DNA of 48,791 nt from Fusobacterium sp. FSA-380-WT-3A (GTDB lineage: Bacteria > Fusobacteriota > Fusobacteriia > Fusobacteriales > Fusobacteriaceae), in contig NZ_JABAFQ010000014.1 of NCBI RefSeq assembly GCF_012843705.1, positions 1 through 48,791 of the forward strand, read 5' to 3'. Every line of letters begins with the position of its first letter. Position 1 is the first letter of the stretch. Below the pieces are notes generated by a model. That model was given only the letters and a program-made list of their open reading frames with translations. It had not been told where the DNA came from and did no database searches. A program made the position numbers and the translations under genes. Positions 11,101 to 18,889 of the stretch are shown here, in pieces.

Positions 11101-14100
11101 GCATAATAAATTCCTACACTATTTTTATTATTTATTCCTTCTCCTGTTATTTTTACAGTTCCACTTCCTGATAAAGTAGAATCTTTTAAATATATTCCTG
11201 TACCATTACTTCCATTATTACTAAGAGTTAATATTTTACCTTCTTCTACAACAACATTAGAACTATTAGCATAAACTCCTATATTTTTTCCTTCCCCTAT
11301 ACCTTCTAAAATAATGTCTCCATTAATATTTTTCTTTTCTTTATCTGTAGTTCCTTGTAAAACTACCCCTATAGTTTGCTCTCCTGTTGAAATAGATTTT
11401 ATATTAATATTTTCTAAATCCTTAACCCCTTTATTAGCATAAATCCCTATTGCACCATCTGAAACTTTTATACTTCCTTTTATACTATTATTATCAATAT
11501 CACTAGTATATTTTGTATTACCTGACAAATATATTCCTATATTATTCTTTCCATTTAAAGAAATATCTCCATTATTTGTAACTACTTTTGTTTTTGAATT
11601 ATCTTTACCAATACTAGCTATAAGAATATTATTAGTTTGATTTCCTTCAAAGTTTCTTGAAATATCTTCATTAATAGTAATATTAGAATTTTCAGCATAA
11701 ACTCCTACTCCATTAGAATTTCCAAATGTAATTCCACTTGTAGTAAGTTTACCATTTCCAAATTCTAAATCAGTTGCTTTAGCAACTACTCCAATATTTT
11801 TATCTCCATTTAGGTTAATATTACCTATTGAATTTATAGAGTTTTTATCTTTTTCCTCTGTATTATTGGTATTATCTACATAAATTCCTATACCACTTGT
11901 AGAATTTATATCAATAGTTCCTTCATTATCTATCTTTCCATTTTTATTAGCTGCTACCATTCCTATTGATGAACCTTTGAATTCTTCAGTTGTTTCAGAT
12001 AATAACATTGATTCTCCAACTATTATTTTTCCATTATTTGTAATAGTTCCATTATTTAATACTCTTATTCCTCTTCCGTTATTTCCTGAAATTGTTATTT
12101 CACTGGTATTATTAATATTTCTATTATCTACTATAACTGCTTTTCCACCTATTACATTACTTATATCAATATTTTTATTTATACTAATATCACTATTATT
12201 TTTTCCCTCTTCCCCTTTAGCATAAATTCCTATTCTATTAGTTGTATTTACAGAATCTTTAGGGTTTAAACTATTAAATACTAATTCATTTTCTAAAGTA
12301 AGATTACTATCTCCATCTAAATATATTCCTGTAGCTCCATCTCCTAAAGTAAATTCTACTTTTTTATCTGTAGAAGTTTTATCTCCTAAGATTACATTTG
12401 AGTTTTCAGCATAGATTCCTACCCCTGTATTATCTTTATTATTTTTATTAGAACCTACTGTAATACTTCCTGTATTAGTAATTTCAGTATTTTTTCCATA
12501 GATACCAACACTAGAATCTGTTGTTATTCCTTCTCCTACTATAATAGTTCCAAAGTTTGTAACAGTTCCTCTATTTTCTTTTTCTTCTCTAGCATCAGCA
12601 AATATTCCTACTCCACCTATTCCTGATGAAACATCTATTTTACCAGCATTGGTAATTTCTAATTTAGTAATATTTCCACCAAATTTATTTTTAGTTGTAT
12701 CTATTGTACCATCTTCATTTTTATAAAATTCTTTAGTAGCTTCTCCATAGATTCCTATTCCATCTTTTCCATAAACAGTAATAGATGAACCTTTATTGAC
12801 TGTTACTTTAGAGCCATTTTTAGAGAAAATTCCTATTCCATTATTATTTATTTCATCTCCATTATTAGAATCAGAATTTTCTACTATTATATGACCTGCT
12901 TTATCTTGTTCTTCTCCTATATTAATTACTCCATAATCAATATAAGCTCCTATTGTAGATTTAGTATTTTTATTTTCTTGAGATATTTCAGGAGCTTTAT
13001 CAGTTCTATTAGCTGTTAAAGTACTATTATTTGTAATATTAATCTGAGTTTCCTCTCTTTGTTGTTCTCCTATTGTTTTACCATCTTGTCCTTTTGTATA
13101 ATCTTGTTTTATATTAGAAGTAGAACTAATACCTATTCCAATTACTTCTCCATTAAAATAAGTACTAGCATCTTCATTAGATAAAGTATGATTAGTATCA
13201 GTAATCATATTTATTCTTGATCTTTGAAATTTATACTGACGTAAAAATCCTTCATTATTATTGTTTTCTTCTGAACTATTAAGAAGAATATTTCCATTTT
13301 CAATAGAAGCTATTTTATAACCTTCATAACCATTTTTATCAAGTATAAATTCTCCAACGAAATCTTTTAGATATGGCTCTCCAGGTAAATTTGTATCTCC
13401 TGATTCTATTTTTTCACTAGAATAATTTTCGTTATTTCCATCAATATTAAATAATGTTACATTATTAGATGTTATCTTTATCCTTGCTCCATTAAAATTA
13501 ATATATTTTCCTACCTCTCCTTTATCTTTAGCATTTATATTAATTCCATAAGCACTTCCACCTAAAGTTAAAGTAGAATCTTTATCAAATACGATTTTTC
13601 CATTATTTATAGTTTGAAGAGCAAAACCATTTCCTGAATACCCTATATTTCCTTTAGCATCGACTTTTGTAATTCCACCATCAGATACAAGTCCTACTTT
13701 TGTTCCATCTATTGAAACTTCCCCTTTTAAAGTAACATCAGGTGTAATATCTTGATTATTTTCCATTGTAGAAGTTTCATTTTTAGTAGTATATATACCT
13801 ACAATAGCATTTCCATCTCCTTTGATTGTAGTTTTTCCAAAATCAATAGTTCCACCCTTTGAATATACTCCTACACTATTTTCTCCACCTATATTTATAG
13901 TACTTTCTGCTAAAGTTAAACTATTGTCATTATATATTCCTATTCCATCTTTTCCATTTACAGTTACAGTTCCACTATTATTTTCAAAAGTACCTGTATT
14001 ATAAATTCCTACACCTTTTTCTCCTATAATTTCTATAGTTCCACTATTACTTCCTTTATTATCGTCCATAATAGCCATACCTATATTATTATTTCCAGTA

Positions 14101-16610
14101 AGAGAAATTTCTCCCTTATTAGTAGCTAGGGCTTTTCCTTCATTAAGTTTATCTCCATTTTGCCAATTACTATTATTTTCTCCGTCTCCAAGTGTGATTT
14201 CCCCACTAGCCATCATACCTATCATATTATTAGTAGTTCCTGAAATAGTACCTTTTATTACTATTTTTCCATTTTCTTCTACTTCAATTCCATTAGTTAC
14301 ACTTCCAGAAGAATTAATATCCTTAGTTCCATCCCAAGTCTGTGCCATAGCTTGCATAGCTACATTATAAGTTGGAATATCATTAGAATTTTCTTTTACT
14401 GTTCTTTCTTTTACAGTTACATCTATAGTACTTCCATTAGTTATACCATACATCTCACTTCTAAATAATACTGAGTTTTTAGCATTTGCACCAAATCTTA
14501 CATTATTTAAATTGTTATCAGTAATAACCATATCATTAGTATTATTATCAGAATAATTTTTATCTCTTACAAAACCAATAGTTTGGTCCCCATCTACTTT
14601 AATAGATATATTTTCAAAGTTAGCAATAGGATTAACTTTTTTTTCTCCAAAAATATCTTTGTAGTCACTAGCATTAGAACTTAAACTTTTACCTACTACC
14701 ATTCCAGCATTTTGTTTTCCTGCTACAACTATATCACTTGTATAGTCTTTTATTACTCTATCAGTTCTATCATCATTTTTTATAGTAATAGTTGTTTCAT
14801 CATTATTTAAATTTCCTATTATTTTAGTTTTATCAAAATATATATTTGAGTTGTTATAAATATTACCCATTCTAAATCCATAGTTTTGAGTAGTATTATC
14901 TCCTATATTAATTTTTCCTATATATACATTATCTCTTAATATAGCTCCAGCCTTATTTCCAGATTCATTTTCTTCAAAAGATATTCCTATATTATTTCTA
15001 GGAGTAAATCTTGTATTAGGAAGATTATATTCTGGTTTTATTATATTTATTTCACCTGCATTTATAGTTTGATTATTTTTCTTTTTATTTGAAGAACTTT
15101 GGGCTGAATCTATCATAATTCCTATCATATTTTTATTTATTGCTTTATTAATATTATTTCCCGTTCTATTTATATTCATTCCTATATTTATTTTACCAGA
15201 ATTTAAAAGAATAGAATTTTTATCATTATCATAATCCCATATTTGATGTTCTAAACCAATTAAATTTCCATTAAGTTTATTAATAGTATCATCATAAGTA
15301 TTATCAATAACACCATCACCATTAGTATCTTTATCAGGATAATCAATAATATTAGCATTATTATCAGTTGTTGCTAAATTTAGTTCTCCCGTAAACTCTG
15401 TTAATTTTATATTTTCTTTACTACTATTTAAACCATATGAAGAAGACGATAAAAATGTTCTTACATATAAATTATTATTATCGATTATTCCATATCTATT
15501 TCCTTCATATGTTAAATGATATTTTCCACTAACTGTAACATTTTCTCCAATAGCATCACTTATAAAAGTTGTTGTTAGCCCTGCTTTATCACTTGTATTA
15601 TATGGCTTATATTTATCTGTATACTTTCCTGTTTGACCATTTTCATCTTCATATCCAAGTATTTCTGTTTTATTATCTTTTATTACAGTAAGTTGCTTAT
15701 TTCCTCCTGAAGCTTTATTATCATAAAAAAGTGAATCTTGATTAACCCAAATATTAAATCCTTCTTCATCTGCTTTATACTCAGTATAATTTTTTACAAT
15801 ATATAAATTATCAGGGTTCTCTTTTCTTTTAGCATAATCTGTTTTTGTATCTTGAGAAAAACTTCCTGTTTTTATTTTTACTGTATCAAGAGAAAAACTA
15901 TCTGGAGTAGTTACATTAGGACTTCCAACTGTTATAGTTTTCACTTCAAAAAGAGATAAATCTACAACCTCATTTATTGTAGGTGCAGTTGTATTTGTTT
16001 TTATCACCTGTTGTGTTATATTTCCCATATTTGTATTTATATTAACTTCTATTTCTTTTGGAGTTGATATTCCATTTGTTAAGGTATTAAAATTTTCATC
16101 CTTTATATCCTCTACAGGCATAGTTAAATCTCCAAGATTTAAATCTATATCTGGCAACTTATCATTAATAGCTACTTCTCCAACCTCATCAAACTTAAAT
16201 TCAGGCTCTTTTACTATACTATCTTCATTAGGTAATGGATTATCTATATCTGGTACATTAGGTTTCACATCATCTCTAATATCAGGTATATTAATACTAG
16301 GTTCTTCATTAATCTTTTTATCAGATGAATGATGTGCACTTCTTCTACCTATCTCCACAGAAGTTATTATATGTGTACTCTTATCCTGTGCATTTTTTAT
16401 TATAAATAAATCTTTTCTTAACTCTAATATTTTTTCAGCAATTTTTTCTTTTTCACTTTTTAATAATTCTTGTCTTTCATCTAAAGAAAATTCAGCACCT
16501 AAAACAATATTTCCTGTAATTAAGAATCCTACTAAAACAGAGAAAGAGTATACTCCTTTTTTCTTTAAATATTTCTTTAAAGCCTTTTCAGTTTCAATTT
16601 TATTTATCAT
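5196..16610 (-). CDS. Giant autotransporter adhesin with C-terminal OmpA-like domain (about 3804 aa)
   Basis: Probable cell-surface adhesin of the large fusobacterial autotransporter class. The N-terminus repeats the signal motif ETEK.LKKYLKKK then VGFLITG. A charged, coiled-coil-like stretch follows. The passenger runs to about residue 3300 and consists of scores of short units of the form 'G-I-G-I-Y ... I.N.G.I.V', expected to be a beta-helix. A barrel follows (about 3330-3640), then an OmpA/MotB-type peptidoglycan-binding domain (ILIEGHTDSIG ... LSERR ... GRAQNRRVEV). A DKDTNGDGVID segment near residue 425 looks like a calcium-binding loop. The whole protein has a single cysteine, near residue 2674. 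The open frame begins upstream at a TTG (16631), but the ATG at 16610 has AGGGG in the right place and is preferred. It follows a small secreted coiled-coil gene by 39 bases, so the two are probably one operon. The ligand is unknown. Confidence 0.9.
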   Translation of the reverse strand: MINKIETEKALKKYLKKKGVYSFSVLVGFLITGNIVLGAEFSLDERQELLKSEKEKIAEKILELRKDLFIIKNAQDKSTHIITSVEIGRRSAHHSSDKKINEEPSINIPDIRDDVKPNVPDIDNPLPNEDSIVKEPEFKFDEVGEVAINDKLPDIDLNLGDLTMPVEDIKDENFNTLTNGISTPKEIEVNINTNMGNITQQVIKTNTTAPTINEVVDLSLFEVKTITVGSPNVTTPDSFSLDTVKIKTGSFSQDTKTDYAKRKENPDNLYIVKNYTEYKADEEGFNIWVNQDSLFYDNKASGGNKQLTVIKDNKTEILGYEDENGQTGKYTDKYKPYNTSDKAGLTTTFISDAIGENVTVSGKYHLTYEGNRYGIIDNNNLYVRTFLSSSSYGLNSSKENIKLTEFTGELNLATTDNNANIIDYPDKDTNGDGVIDNTYDDTINKLNGNLIGLEHQIWDYDNDKNSILLNSGKINIGMNINRTGNNINKAINKNMIGIMIDSAQSSSNKKKNNQTINAGEINIIKPEYNLPNTRFTPRNNIGISFEENESGNKAGAILRDNVYIGKINIGDNTTQNYGFRMGNIYNNSNIYFDKTKIIGNLNNDETTITIKNDDRTDRVIKDYTSDIVVAGKQNAGMVVGKSLSSNASDYKDIFGEKKVNPIANFENISIKVDGDQTIGFVRDKNYSDNNTNDMVITDNNLNNVRFGANAKNSVLFRSEMYGITNGSTIDVTVKERTVKENSNDIPTYNVAMQAMAQTWDGTKDINSSGSVTNGIEVEENGKIVIKGTISGTTNNMIGMMASGEITLGDGENNSNWQNGDKLNEGKALATNKGEISLTGNNNIGMAIMDDNKGSNSGTIEIIGEKGVGIYNTGTFENNSGTVTVNGKDGIGIYNDNSLTLAESTINIGGENSVGVYSKGGTIDFGKTTIKGDGNAIVGIYTTKNETSTMENNQDITPDVTLKGEVSIDGTKVGLVSDGGITKVDAKGNIGYSGNGFALQTINNGKIVFDKDSTLTLGGSAYGININAKDKGEVGKYINFNGARIKITSNNVTLFNIDGNNENYSSEKIESGDTNLPGEPYLKDFVGEFILDKNGYEGYKIASIENGNILLNSSEENNNNEGFLRQYKFQRSRINMITDTNHTLSNEDASTYFNGEVIGIGISSTSNIKQDYTKGQDGKTIGEQQREETQINITNNSTLTANRTDKAPEISQENKNTKSTIGAYIDYGVINIGEEQDKAGHIIVENSDSNNGDEINNNGIGIFSKNGSKVTVNKGSSITVYGKDGIGIYGEATKEFYKNEDGTIDTTKNKFGGNITKLEITNAGKIDVSSGIGGVGIFADAREEKENRGTVTNFGTIIVGEGITTDSSVGIYGKNTEITNTGSITVGSNKNNKDNTGVGIYAENSNVILGDKTSTDKKVEFTLGDGATGIYLDGDSNLTLENELVFNSLNPKDSVNTTNRIGIYAKGEEGKNNSDISINKNIDISNVIGGKAVIVDNRNINNTSEITISGNNGRGIRVLNNGTITNNGKIIVGESMLLSETTEEFKGSSIGMVAANKNGKIDNEGTIDINSTSGIGIYVDNTNNTEEKDKNSINSIGNINLNGDKNIGVVAKATDLEFGNGKLTTSGITFGNSNGVGVYAENSNITINEDISRNFEGNQTNNILIASIGKDNSKTKVVTNNGDISLNGKNNIGIYLSGNTKYTSDIDNNSIKGSIKVSDGAIGIYANKGVKDLENINIKSISTGEQTIGVVLQGTTDKEKKNINGDIILEGIGEGKNIGVYANSSNVVVEEGKILTLSNNGSNGTGIYLKDSTLSGSGTVKITGEGINNKNSVGIYYASENENPIISDNAVKVEIDKSNTIGVYVANESILTKQSSGGVTIGTSNTQVENVTGLLASSDSTINNKGFVTLNNTSKSIGIASLGGIINNSGTITLGENANRGTGIFLTGNSKLENTGTIIINEKAETDKENPQNSHLGIGIYTKGENVEIGSTGNFEMASGNIAIYSDGTNISSDIILADNSNLEKNSGTTALVVKSDKDSTDANVTKGTTIGGTDEKRMNITLAKGSTGIYALDSGVSISNVSIDAKAHYEDNDKLSYGIYLKSEKDGNYNISNTDIDLVKGVGIVVGTSTDNSNTKLTLSGSTINIDSYSEGNDPDTGVNKKETGIGIYTNSGKIALTGGNTINTSYGVGIYGGNGSEITTSNGDTLNLQGYSVGVYSKGGNVTLGEGTKISFDNSIETPVVSGKYQGAGAYVLDGNLTSSANITNENSKDADGIIGLLGKQNGAIKTEVTNNGEITLSGKSVVGMAGLGNKGRVQGVSIKNNNKITIEGVIENKDTAEEKIYLSTGIYGDNVNIFNNRNGKIEVGDYATGIYYIGTKTNDITNNGTINISGIESTGIVLNGIAGNVSLGNISGNTNGNRNLGIYLNNYSATSTNIGNITLGDESLGLYINNSSTTINSLGDITTGKEGIGIASVGKIENNTIDDKTIINSNGKISVGEKGTAIYVKDSNLTMKTLGEIDVSKNGALLHVNNGVLDFTNNTLTSLEVNNGNIGMILENGGDITSTNGQKISNIEVTGGGAGVVIKGSTTNTPNILDKQTTISLGSGVSIGKKENNIEEFNYSVGVYYKESNILSENQENPININIVHKENSHHTIGTIYDRTYGTIENFNSSMCKTSSYSIGTIIRRENYNEATDKNNNNSVTLNAGENLEFSQGKTLVEVNGKYNIGILGKNSVIVANGDIKVGLDENVEKPNENKNSIGVYLTANNKGWKHSYTGTGDIEVGSHSYGIYSKNYNVTHNGNVTAKGKESVGIAGVIEDKNNQAHDHMHTVAVKDGIITVSDGAIGVFGRDTNIEVANGDLEVSGENTTGIASIHNGNITYNGTANVFGKGTAGIYKNTVLNIEDLGKIETREDSNQDSKNTITVGAGEWEVNNLATGIMAISRTKKDDGTIDKTGESIIINNSSNMTLGDGSIGIYSVGKNIVDNKGNISVGGALMDIDDKTYASIGIYMANGIGGERPRTTGTNSGTITVANNGGVGVQVVGYVDFTNSGKINIENGGVGMQASYGATVVNAEGGNITVTGKGTGMIATGTGSQAINNGTINLEKGEYSYGNNDNLPYNTLLIGMGAINGGTITNGEKGIININDGIGMYIDSSSAFENNGALNVNNGVGIMGVGELKNTGKINITSSNGIGTVELDKNLSDKGSLVIDKKEGILEVNDNFSNIGGILETDYNIKLNNPTIDITAGGAGFIAPEMSGDIKLDSNFALEGDGLSYTVEDFIDPSADININTSPLFDTELVEGDLTVSKVDYKDISVGSRYDSLEDSLDNILVNGGKDSEVLKNLNYYLDSLGNTTVFNSEYNRIMGEISGLNTYSNLQSRMQDISRVYDNSFKELIGSGTPTYENSKFNIIYTDNEYTNNNENIAGYKYYTKGVNYMKEFDGLDRYGYTLGFTGTEFKFDGSATEEDVYSLRGGIHRIKEYDNGITFTTRGDIGYNYHRMDRNINNNSINRKAHYGSYQIGLDNQLRKSIFVKDNSNVGIYTGLNLEYGIFEHIKEKGDIGIEVKSNDYFSSKAMLGLNGNISKNLGEKWRVSLLGDVNYSYDFGTNYDENRVRTINSSTGYSSLEALEKTRGVVAGEIGVNFDKEDYLTIGLKGRTERDFERDEDYWSVGLTFTFRFNDYGIPENLLNVKSLFGFDKDKAVDKELESVKEVAQYVKDNNVDGKILIEGHTDSIGKEKYNKGLSERRVKSIEKEVVNILGDASKIETRIIETKAYGETKPAVSNSTREGRAQNRRVEVSIIEK

Positions 16611-16649
16611 TATATTACCCCTATCTTTCAATAAAAACTAAACACAAAA

Positions 16650-16982
16650 TTATTTATTTTCCAATTTTTCCAATTCATTAAATATTCTTTCATACTCTTT
16701 TTTCTGTAATTCTAATATCTGTTGTTTTTCCTTTAAAGTGTATTCTTTTTCCTTAGAATATTTTTTTATAAGTTTCTCATATTTTTTATCTAATTTTTTC
16801 TCAACTTTTTCATTGTAACTTCCTTTTAAAATTTCCACTTGCTTTTCAGCATCTTTTAACTCTAAAAATTTTGATACAACTACCTCTTTACTTTCTAATA
16901 TTTTATCTACTTTTTCCCCAGCTAAAATACTTTCTCCCAACAAAACAAAGAAAGTAAAAATAAACACAAAAATTTTTTTCAT
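16650..16982 (-). CDS. Small secreted coiled-coil protein (110 aa)
   Basis: Signal peptide MKKIFVFIFTFFVLLGESILA with probable cleavage before GEKVDK. The rest is almost entirely charged helix (Lys, Glu, Leu), predicted coiled coil. Size and plan resemble FadA-like small adhesins and the small genes that precede large fusobacterial adhesins, but no residue-level match is recognised. The open frame starts at a TTG. The adjacent ATG at 16982 with GGAGG 7 bases upstream is the likely start. It is the first gene of the operon with the giant autotransporter and may act as a periplasmic partner or chaperone for it; this is inference from position only. Confidence 0.75.
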   Translation of the reverse strand: MKKIFVFIFTFFVLLGESILAGEKVDKILESKEVVVSKFLELKDAEKQVEILKGSYNEKVEKKLDKKYEKLIKKYSKEKEYTLKEKQQILELQKKEYERIFNELEKLENK

Positions 16983-17009
16983 CAACTGTCCTCCATTTTA
17001 ACTACTACA

Positions 17010-17038
17010 CATATATTTTCTTTAAAATTAACTTACAA
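17010..17038 (-). promoter_or_regulatory. Candidate promoter for the coiled-coil/giant autotransporter operon
   Basis: Read leftward: TTGTAA (17033-17038), 17 bp, TATATG (17010-17015). It would give a leader of about 20 nt containing the GGAGG at 16990-16994. Box quality is moderate. Confidence 0.35.
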
Positions 17039-17103
17039 AAGATTTTTAATATATTACTTTTGTTATTTTTATAATGTATAAATTCTGTAATTCTATTTTA
17101 CTG

Positions 17104-17142
17104 CAAAAAAAAAAAATGCAATCCATTTATTGCATTTTTATA
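17104..17142. terminator. Bidirectional hairpin terminator
   Basis: Perfect 11-bp stem (AAAAATGCAAT at 17112-17122 against 17129-17139) with loop CCATTT, flanked by a run of 12 A on the left, which becomes T on the leftward transcript. It isolates the adhesin operon from the phage-like genes to its right. Confidence 0.8.
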
Positions 17143-17277
17143 ACCATTTTAATATAAAATAAGTTCATTTTAAAACAAAAAAAATTTTTAAAATGACTTT
17201 TGTATTTTAGTTGTTATATTTTATTTACAAATTTCAATATTTAATTAATATTAAATATTTTTTTATTGTAATAATAT

Positions 17278-17308
17278 AAAAAAAGACCAATGTAAATTAG
17301 TCCTTTTT
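17278..17308 (-). terminator. Terminator overlapping the end of the 96-aa gene
   Basis: Read leftward, GACTAAT pairs with ATTGGTC around loop TTAC, then a T-run. The stop codon of the 96-aa gene is inside the left arm. Confidence 0.7.
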
Positions 17309-17587
17309 TAATAAATATTCTTTTATAATTTTCATATCTTCTCTCATTTCCTCCAATTTACTAGAGAGATTTTTAGAATTTTCCTCAATACTACTTCTTA
17401 AAAATTCCACCTCTCTATCATAGAGAATTTTATCAACCTTTTTATCTACCTCCTTTAAAATACTTTCGATTTCTTTTTGGACATGAATTTTACTAGCTTT
17501 TTTATTTAATTCTCTTTCAATATATTTATAGCCTGTGAATATGCCTAGAAAAATTGTGGCTATAAATTTTATAAATTCAATATTCAT
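17297..17587 (-). CDS. Small membrane-anchored coiled-coil protein (96 aa), phage-like
   Basis: One N-terminal membrane segment (about residues 5-20, FIKFIATIFLGIFTGYKYI) followed by a long charged helix with heptad-like spacing (about 30-96). This plan is common among small phage lysis or envelope-associated proteins, but no family is recognised. Its ATG overlaps the stop of the preceding 51-aa gene (ATGA), so the two are translationally coupled. It is the last gene of the leftward small-gene series. Confidence 0.6.
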   Translation of the reverse strand: MNIEFIKFIATIFLGIFTGYKYIERELNKKASKIHVQKEIESILKEVDKKVDKILYDREVEFLRSSIEENSKNLSSKLEEMREDMKIIKEYLLKKD

Positions 17588-17739
17588 TTTTCATTAGGTT
17601 TAATCTGTCCAAAAATCTCATTAAAAATTTTATCATCTATTTTACTATCAGTCCTTTTCACCAACTCTTTTAATAATATAACTACCACTCTCTCTATTAT
17701 AGATGTAGTAAAAAATTTTTTTAACACTCCTAATATCAT
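17584..17739 (-). CDS. Very small protein (51 aa), coupled to the 96-aa gene
   Basis: ATG at 17739 with a GGGGGG ribosome binding site five bases upstream. The protein begins MILGVLKKFF and ends with IKPNEK, with a hydrophobic stretch (SIIERVVVILLKELV) and a polar tail. Its TGA overlaps the ATG of the next gene by four bases, which is strong support for translation. Function unknown; together with its partner it could be a phage-derived membrane pair. Confidence 0.55.
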   Translation of the reverse strand: MILGVLKKFFTTSIIERVVVILLKELVKRTDSKIDDKIFNEIFGQIKPNEK

Positions 17740-17757
17740 AAGCCCCCCTTTTAAAAG

Positions 17758-17816
17758 AAAAGGGGATATTATTTTTCCCCCTATTTATTAATAACGAAAA
17801 TTTAATATCCCCTTTT
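17758..17816 (-). terminator. Long hairpin between the 101-aa and 51-aa genes
   Basis: Perfect 14-bp inverted repeat (AAAAGGGGATATTA at 17758-17771, complement at 17803-17816) enclosing a 31-base loop. It starts 14 bases after the 101-aa gene. The loop contains a C-run in the plus strand, so its G-rich transcript could also pair elsewhere. It is probably a terminator or processing site. Confidence 0.55.
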
Positions 17817-17829
17817 TTAAGATAGATTA

Positions 17830-18135
17830 TTACGCATCTTGAGCATTAGATATAAAATACTCAAAAGCTATTATTTCAGCTTTTTCCTTTCCTATTCTAG
17901 AAATAGATGTTTCACCAGATTTTATCTCCTTATTAATTTGTTCAATCCACTCATCATAAGATATATAAGGACAAGACTCTGGTAATGGTTCTCCATCTAA
18001 CTTCATCTGTTCTAAAGTTTTTAAAGTAAGTTTGTCATCTGCTAATTCTTTATTGTAATTTACCTCCCTTTTAATTGATTCCTTTAGTTTGTCTAAAGAC
18101 TCCTGTACTACGATTTTTGCTTCTGAATTTGTCAT
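17830..18135 (-). CDS. Hypothetical protein (101 aa), phage-like cluster
   Basis: Acidic, mostly helical soluble protein with no membrane segment or signal peptide and a single Cys in PLPESCPYISYDEW. No family recognised. The ATG has AAGGAG about 9 bases upstream. It is separated from the gene before it by about 120 bases and followed by a hairpin. Its place among small leftward genes suggests an accessory or phage origin. Confidence 0.6.
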   Translation of the reverse strand: MTNSEAKIVVQESLDKLKESIKREVNYNKELADDKLTLKTLEQMKLDGEPLPESCPYISYDEWIEQINKEIKSGETSISRIGKEKAEIIAFEYFISNAQDA

Positions 18136-18258
18136 TTCACATCACTCCTTTTATTTCTTTGTTTTGTTTCCTTGTACATAAATTGTAACAAGTTTATTTT
18201 AAAAAGTTAAATCGCCAGTTTACACCTATTTACATGAAATTTTATTTTTTTTAATTTT

Positions 18259-18555
18259 TTAAACTTCATATGTATTTTTTATTAAATCTTGGATATATTT
18301 TTCCATATCCTCCATAATCATAGTTTGATAATTGTTATATTCCATAAGTCCTTCTATTTTTTTATCTTTCTTTTTAATAATATCTTTCAATTTATTAATC
18401 TCTATTTGAAATTCTTTCTTAAACTTATCTCTATATATTTTCTCAATTACCTCCCTACAAGCTTCAATACTATCAAGTTTTATATTTTGTCTATTAATTC
18501 CCTCTCTAGCAACCAAATCTTTAATCTCTTTTCTTAATACTGTTCTAGTGTCCAT
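18259..18555 (-). CDS. Hypothetical coiled-coil protein (98 aa)
   Basis: Lys/Glu-rich helical protein; the segment INKLKDIIKKKDKKIEGLMEYN is coiled-coil-like. No family recognised. AAGGAG precedes the ATG by 5 bases. A candidate operator (18568-18584), matching three others near the switch promoters, lies just upstream of the ribosome binding site, so this gene may have its own repressor-controlled start. Confidence 0.6.
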   Translation of the reverse strand: MDTRTVLRKEIKDLVAREGINRQNIKLDSIEACREVIEKIYRDKFKKEFQIEINKLKDIIKKKDKKIEGLMEYNNYQTMIMEDMEKYIQDLIKNTYEV

Positions 18556-18567
18556 ATCCTCTCCTTG

Positions 18568-18584
18568 ATACGAAAATTTCGATT
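18568..18584 (-). promoter_or_regulatory. Candidate repressor operator (copy 4)
   Basis: Read leftward it gives ATCGA-AATT-TTCGTAT within the 17-bp pattern also seen at 19150-19166, 19209-19225 and 19281-19297: two TCGT-like half-sites with a 9-base period, ending in TCGTAT. It sits just upstream of the 98-aa gene's ribosome binding site. Confidence 0.5.
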
Positions 18585-18625
18585 TTAAAATCTAAAAAAT
18601 TTTTTATTATTATTCATATACATTT

Positions 18626-18889
18626 TTAATCTACTATATTCAATATACTTCTTATTACTATCATTCTTTTTACTCCTATTTTTACAGATAAAATTTTTCT
18701 TTCTTCTAAAGCTCTATATAAAAAAGGTCTACTAACTTTTAAATATCTAGCTACAGATGCTAGCTCTCCTAACTCTCCAAATTTTATCAATATATTTTTT
18801 AATATCAATCTACCTACTTCATTTTTAGGTTTAGCTTTTTCCAAAATCTCCTCATCTGTTAAAAATTCAAAATTATTTTTTTCCTCCAT
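18626..18889 (-). CDS. Small helix-turn-helix protein, excisionase-like (87 aa)
   Basis: The C-terminal half contains a helix-turn-helix of the MerR/excisionase kind: VARYLKVSRPFLYRALEERK followed by a strand-like ILSVKIGVKRMIVI. The longer frame starts at 18901, but the ATG at 18889 is better because GGAGG lies five bases before it, overlapping the earlier ATG. Its start overlaps the end of the upstream gene, so the pair is co-translated. It is probably a DNA-binding accessory or control protein of the phage-like module. No integrase is present, so an excision role is only a possibility. Confidence 0.65.
   Translation of the reverse strand: MEEKNNFEFLTDEEILEKAKPKNEVGRLILKNILIKFGELGELASVARYLKVSRPFLYRALEERKILSVKIGVKRMIVIRSILNIVD

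Noticed and set aside
6685-14004. Open frames on the plus strand opposite the giant autotransporter (for example 6685-6912, 7323-7679, 10732-10956)
   Set aside because: They are mirror images of repetitive coding sequence: low complexity, no ribosome binding sites, no known motifs.
5196-16610. Many short near-repeats in the giant autotransporter, which could suggest a CRISPR array or tandem DNA repeats
   Set aside because: The repeats are at protein level (GIGIY-type units), variable in length and in frame; there are no constant repeat/spacer units.
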